Shown here: one piece after another, positions 5,317-6,204 of the stretch
How the letters are laid out: every line of letters starts with the position of its first letter
Numbering within the stretch: the first letter of the stretch is position 1
NCBI GenBank assembly: GCA_910585565.1
Contig: CAJUFC010000079.1
Coordinates: 1-6,204, forward strand
Direction of reading: 5' to 3'
Length of the DNA: 6,204 bases
From: an uncultured Eggerthellaceae bacterium
GTDB taxonomy: Bacteria; Actinomycetota; Coriobacteriia; Coriobacteriales; Eggerthellaceae
The notes under the pieces: model-generated
The model's input: only the letters and a program-made list of their open reading frames with translations
Databases searched by the model: none
Told to the model about the DNA's origin: nothing
Translations under genes and position numbers: made by a program

Positions 5317-6204
5317 CTACTCCTCGGTCTGATCGCCCTCCGTGCCCGGCTTGTCCGTGGAGCTGTTCTTGTCCCCATAGGTCGCCTTGACAAGCGCATG
5401 GATGTCATCGCGAATGTCATCGTCGATGATGCTGGCACCACCGAGGATGTACATCTTGCCCAGAGATATGGCGTTCGCAGCGACGAATCCACGGTCACCC
5501 TTGGAATCGCGCCCATTGATAACCGTATTGTTCCACGGTTCGGCGCCCGGCAGCTTCGAGCCGCTCACCAGGAGGACCGGAGCGTCGTTCTTGCCCGCAA
5601 GGGCAGCACCCGCCAGAGCGTCCAAGCCCTTGGCACCCAAGTCGCCCGATGCGATGCAGACAGCCTTGTTGTCAAGATAGCCGTTGTCGAGCATGTAGTT
5701 GGCGATCTGGTTGGACGTGTCATAGCCGTCTTCGCCCCAGATGCGCTGGACGCGGGTGCCATAGGCCACCTCGGCGGTCGTCCGCGGGACGACCACGGTG
5801 CCGCCAGCGACATATACGGTGCCGCCCAGCTCCATGATGGTGTCATTTGCCTCAGACGGCAGCTTGCCCTCTGTATCCGTCAGGAAGATCGGCACGCCGT
5901 ACTTGAACGCAAAGCCCGAGATGGACAGAGCATCCTGGAAGTTGACGCTCGTAGCGATGATGACGTCGCGTCCGGCCTTGTTGCCAAACGATGCCACCGC
6001 CTTGGCGCACTTGACCGAGGTATCCCAGGCGTTCTCGCCAGCGATGCGCGTCGACTCGACGTTGATCTGCTTGAGGTCGCCTTCGACCTCGGCCGGCAGC
6101 GCCACCGTGCCGCCGATGACATATGCGTTCTTGGCACCCAGGCGATACGTCTCAGCAACGATCTCCTGAGAGGTGGTCGTGCGCTCGGTCAGCAGGATCG
6201 GGCA
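5317..6204 (-). CDS. Cell-wall-binding repeat 2 (CWB2) surface protein, C-terminal part
   Basis: The frame is open from the right edge to a TAG stop, giving 295 residues; the N-terminus, signal peptide and any catalytic domain lie outside the window. The fragment consists of CWB2 modules (Pfam PF04122), which in clostridial surface proteins work in sets of three to hold proteins on anionic wall polymers. Residues 1-52 are the end of one module (CPILLTERTT, then AYVIGGT). Residues 53-152 are a second, starting RIAGENAWDTS, with NFQDAL, GVPIFLTD and VAGGT. Residues 154-273 are a third, starting RIWGEDGYDTS, with KGLDALAGAAL, APVLLVSG and ILGGAS; it is longer because of an insert around 213-238. 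The last 20 residues are polar and acidic (KNSSTDKPGTEGDQTEE). A wall-anchoring role is inferred from the modules; the functional part is unknown. GTG at 6105 is an internal valine, not a start. Confidence 0.9.
   Translation of the reverse strand, partial: CPILLTERTTTSQEIVAETYRLGAKNAYVIGGTVALPAEVEGDLKQINVESTRIAGENAWDTSVKCAKAVASFGNKAGRDVIIATSVNFQDALSISGFAFKYGVPIFLTDTEGKLPSEANDTIMELGGTVYVAGGTVVVPRTTAEVAYGTRVQRIWGEDGYDTSNQIANYMLDNGYLDNKAVCIASGDLGAKGLDALAGAALAGKNDAPVLLVSGSKLPGAEPWNNTVINGRDSKGDRGFVAANAISLGKMYILGGASIIDDDIRDDIHALVKATYGDKNSSTDKPGTEGDQTEE

Noticed and set aside
6103..6105. GTG at 6105 as the start of the CWB2 protein
   Set aside because: The frame is open to the window edge, and the 33 upstream residues contain conserved CWB2 motifs (PILLT and VIGGT), so this GTG is internal.

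Overview
The window is high-GC bacterial DNA (around 60% by eye, with strong G/C preference at third codon positions). All complete genes lie on the minus strand. Three things together suggest a Gram-positive actinobacterium of the Coriobacteriia type (Olsenella, Atopobium or Collinsella relatives): the high GC, a protein with several cell-wall-binding type 2 (CWB2) modules, and a very divergent trigger factor. This placement is inference from gene content, not from a marker gene.

Reading in the direction of transcription (high to low coordinates): (1) The C-terminal 295 residues of a CWB2 surface protein (5317-6204) enter from the right edge. The gene is followed by a perfect 15-bp GC-rich hairpin (5216-5249) that probably ends its transcript. 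(2) After an untranslated stretch of about 180 bases comes a complete trigger-factor-like chaperone of 434 aa (3730-5034). It has the three-part trigger factor layout but no recognisable ribosome-docking signature. (3) After a 96-base gap with small dyad symmetries comes a compact signal-transduction operon: an OmpR/PhoB-type response regulator (2971-3633), a membrane histidine kinase (1540-2964, 6 bases after the regulator) and an unrecognised exported or membrane-anchored protein (476-1543). The last gene starts inside the kinase stop codon (ATGA overlap). (4) Seventy bases further on, a small protein of 89 aa with one C-terminal membrane helix (136-405) has a near-perfect ribosome binding site. 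(5) At the left edge, the last 33 codons of an unrecognised plus-strand gene (1-104) converge on it.

The kinase probably senses an envelope signal through its loop of about 140 residues outside the membrane and phosphorylates Asp52 of the regulator. The translationally coupled third protein is positioned like an accessory sensor or modulator on the outer face of the membrane, and the small membrane protein could be a fourth member or a target. I see no CRISPR array, tRNA, rRNA, insertion sequence or integrase. Most of the window is ordinary chromosomal sequence. The best candidates for something undescribed are the kinase-coupled exported protein with its small membrane neighbour, and the unusual trigger factor.
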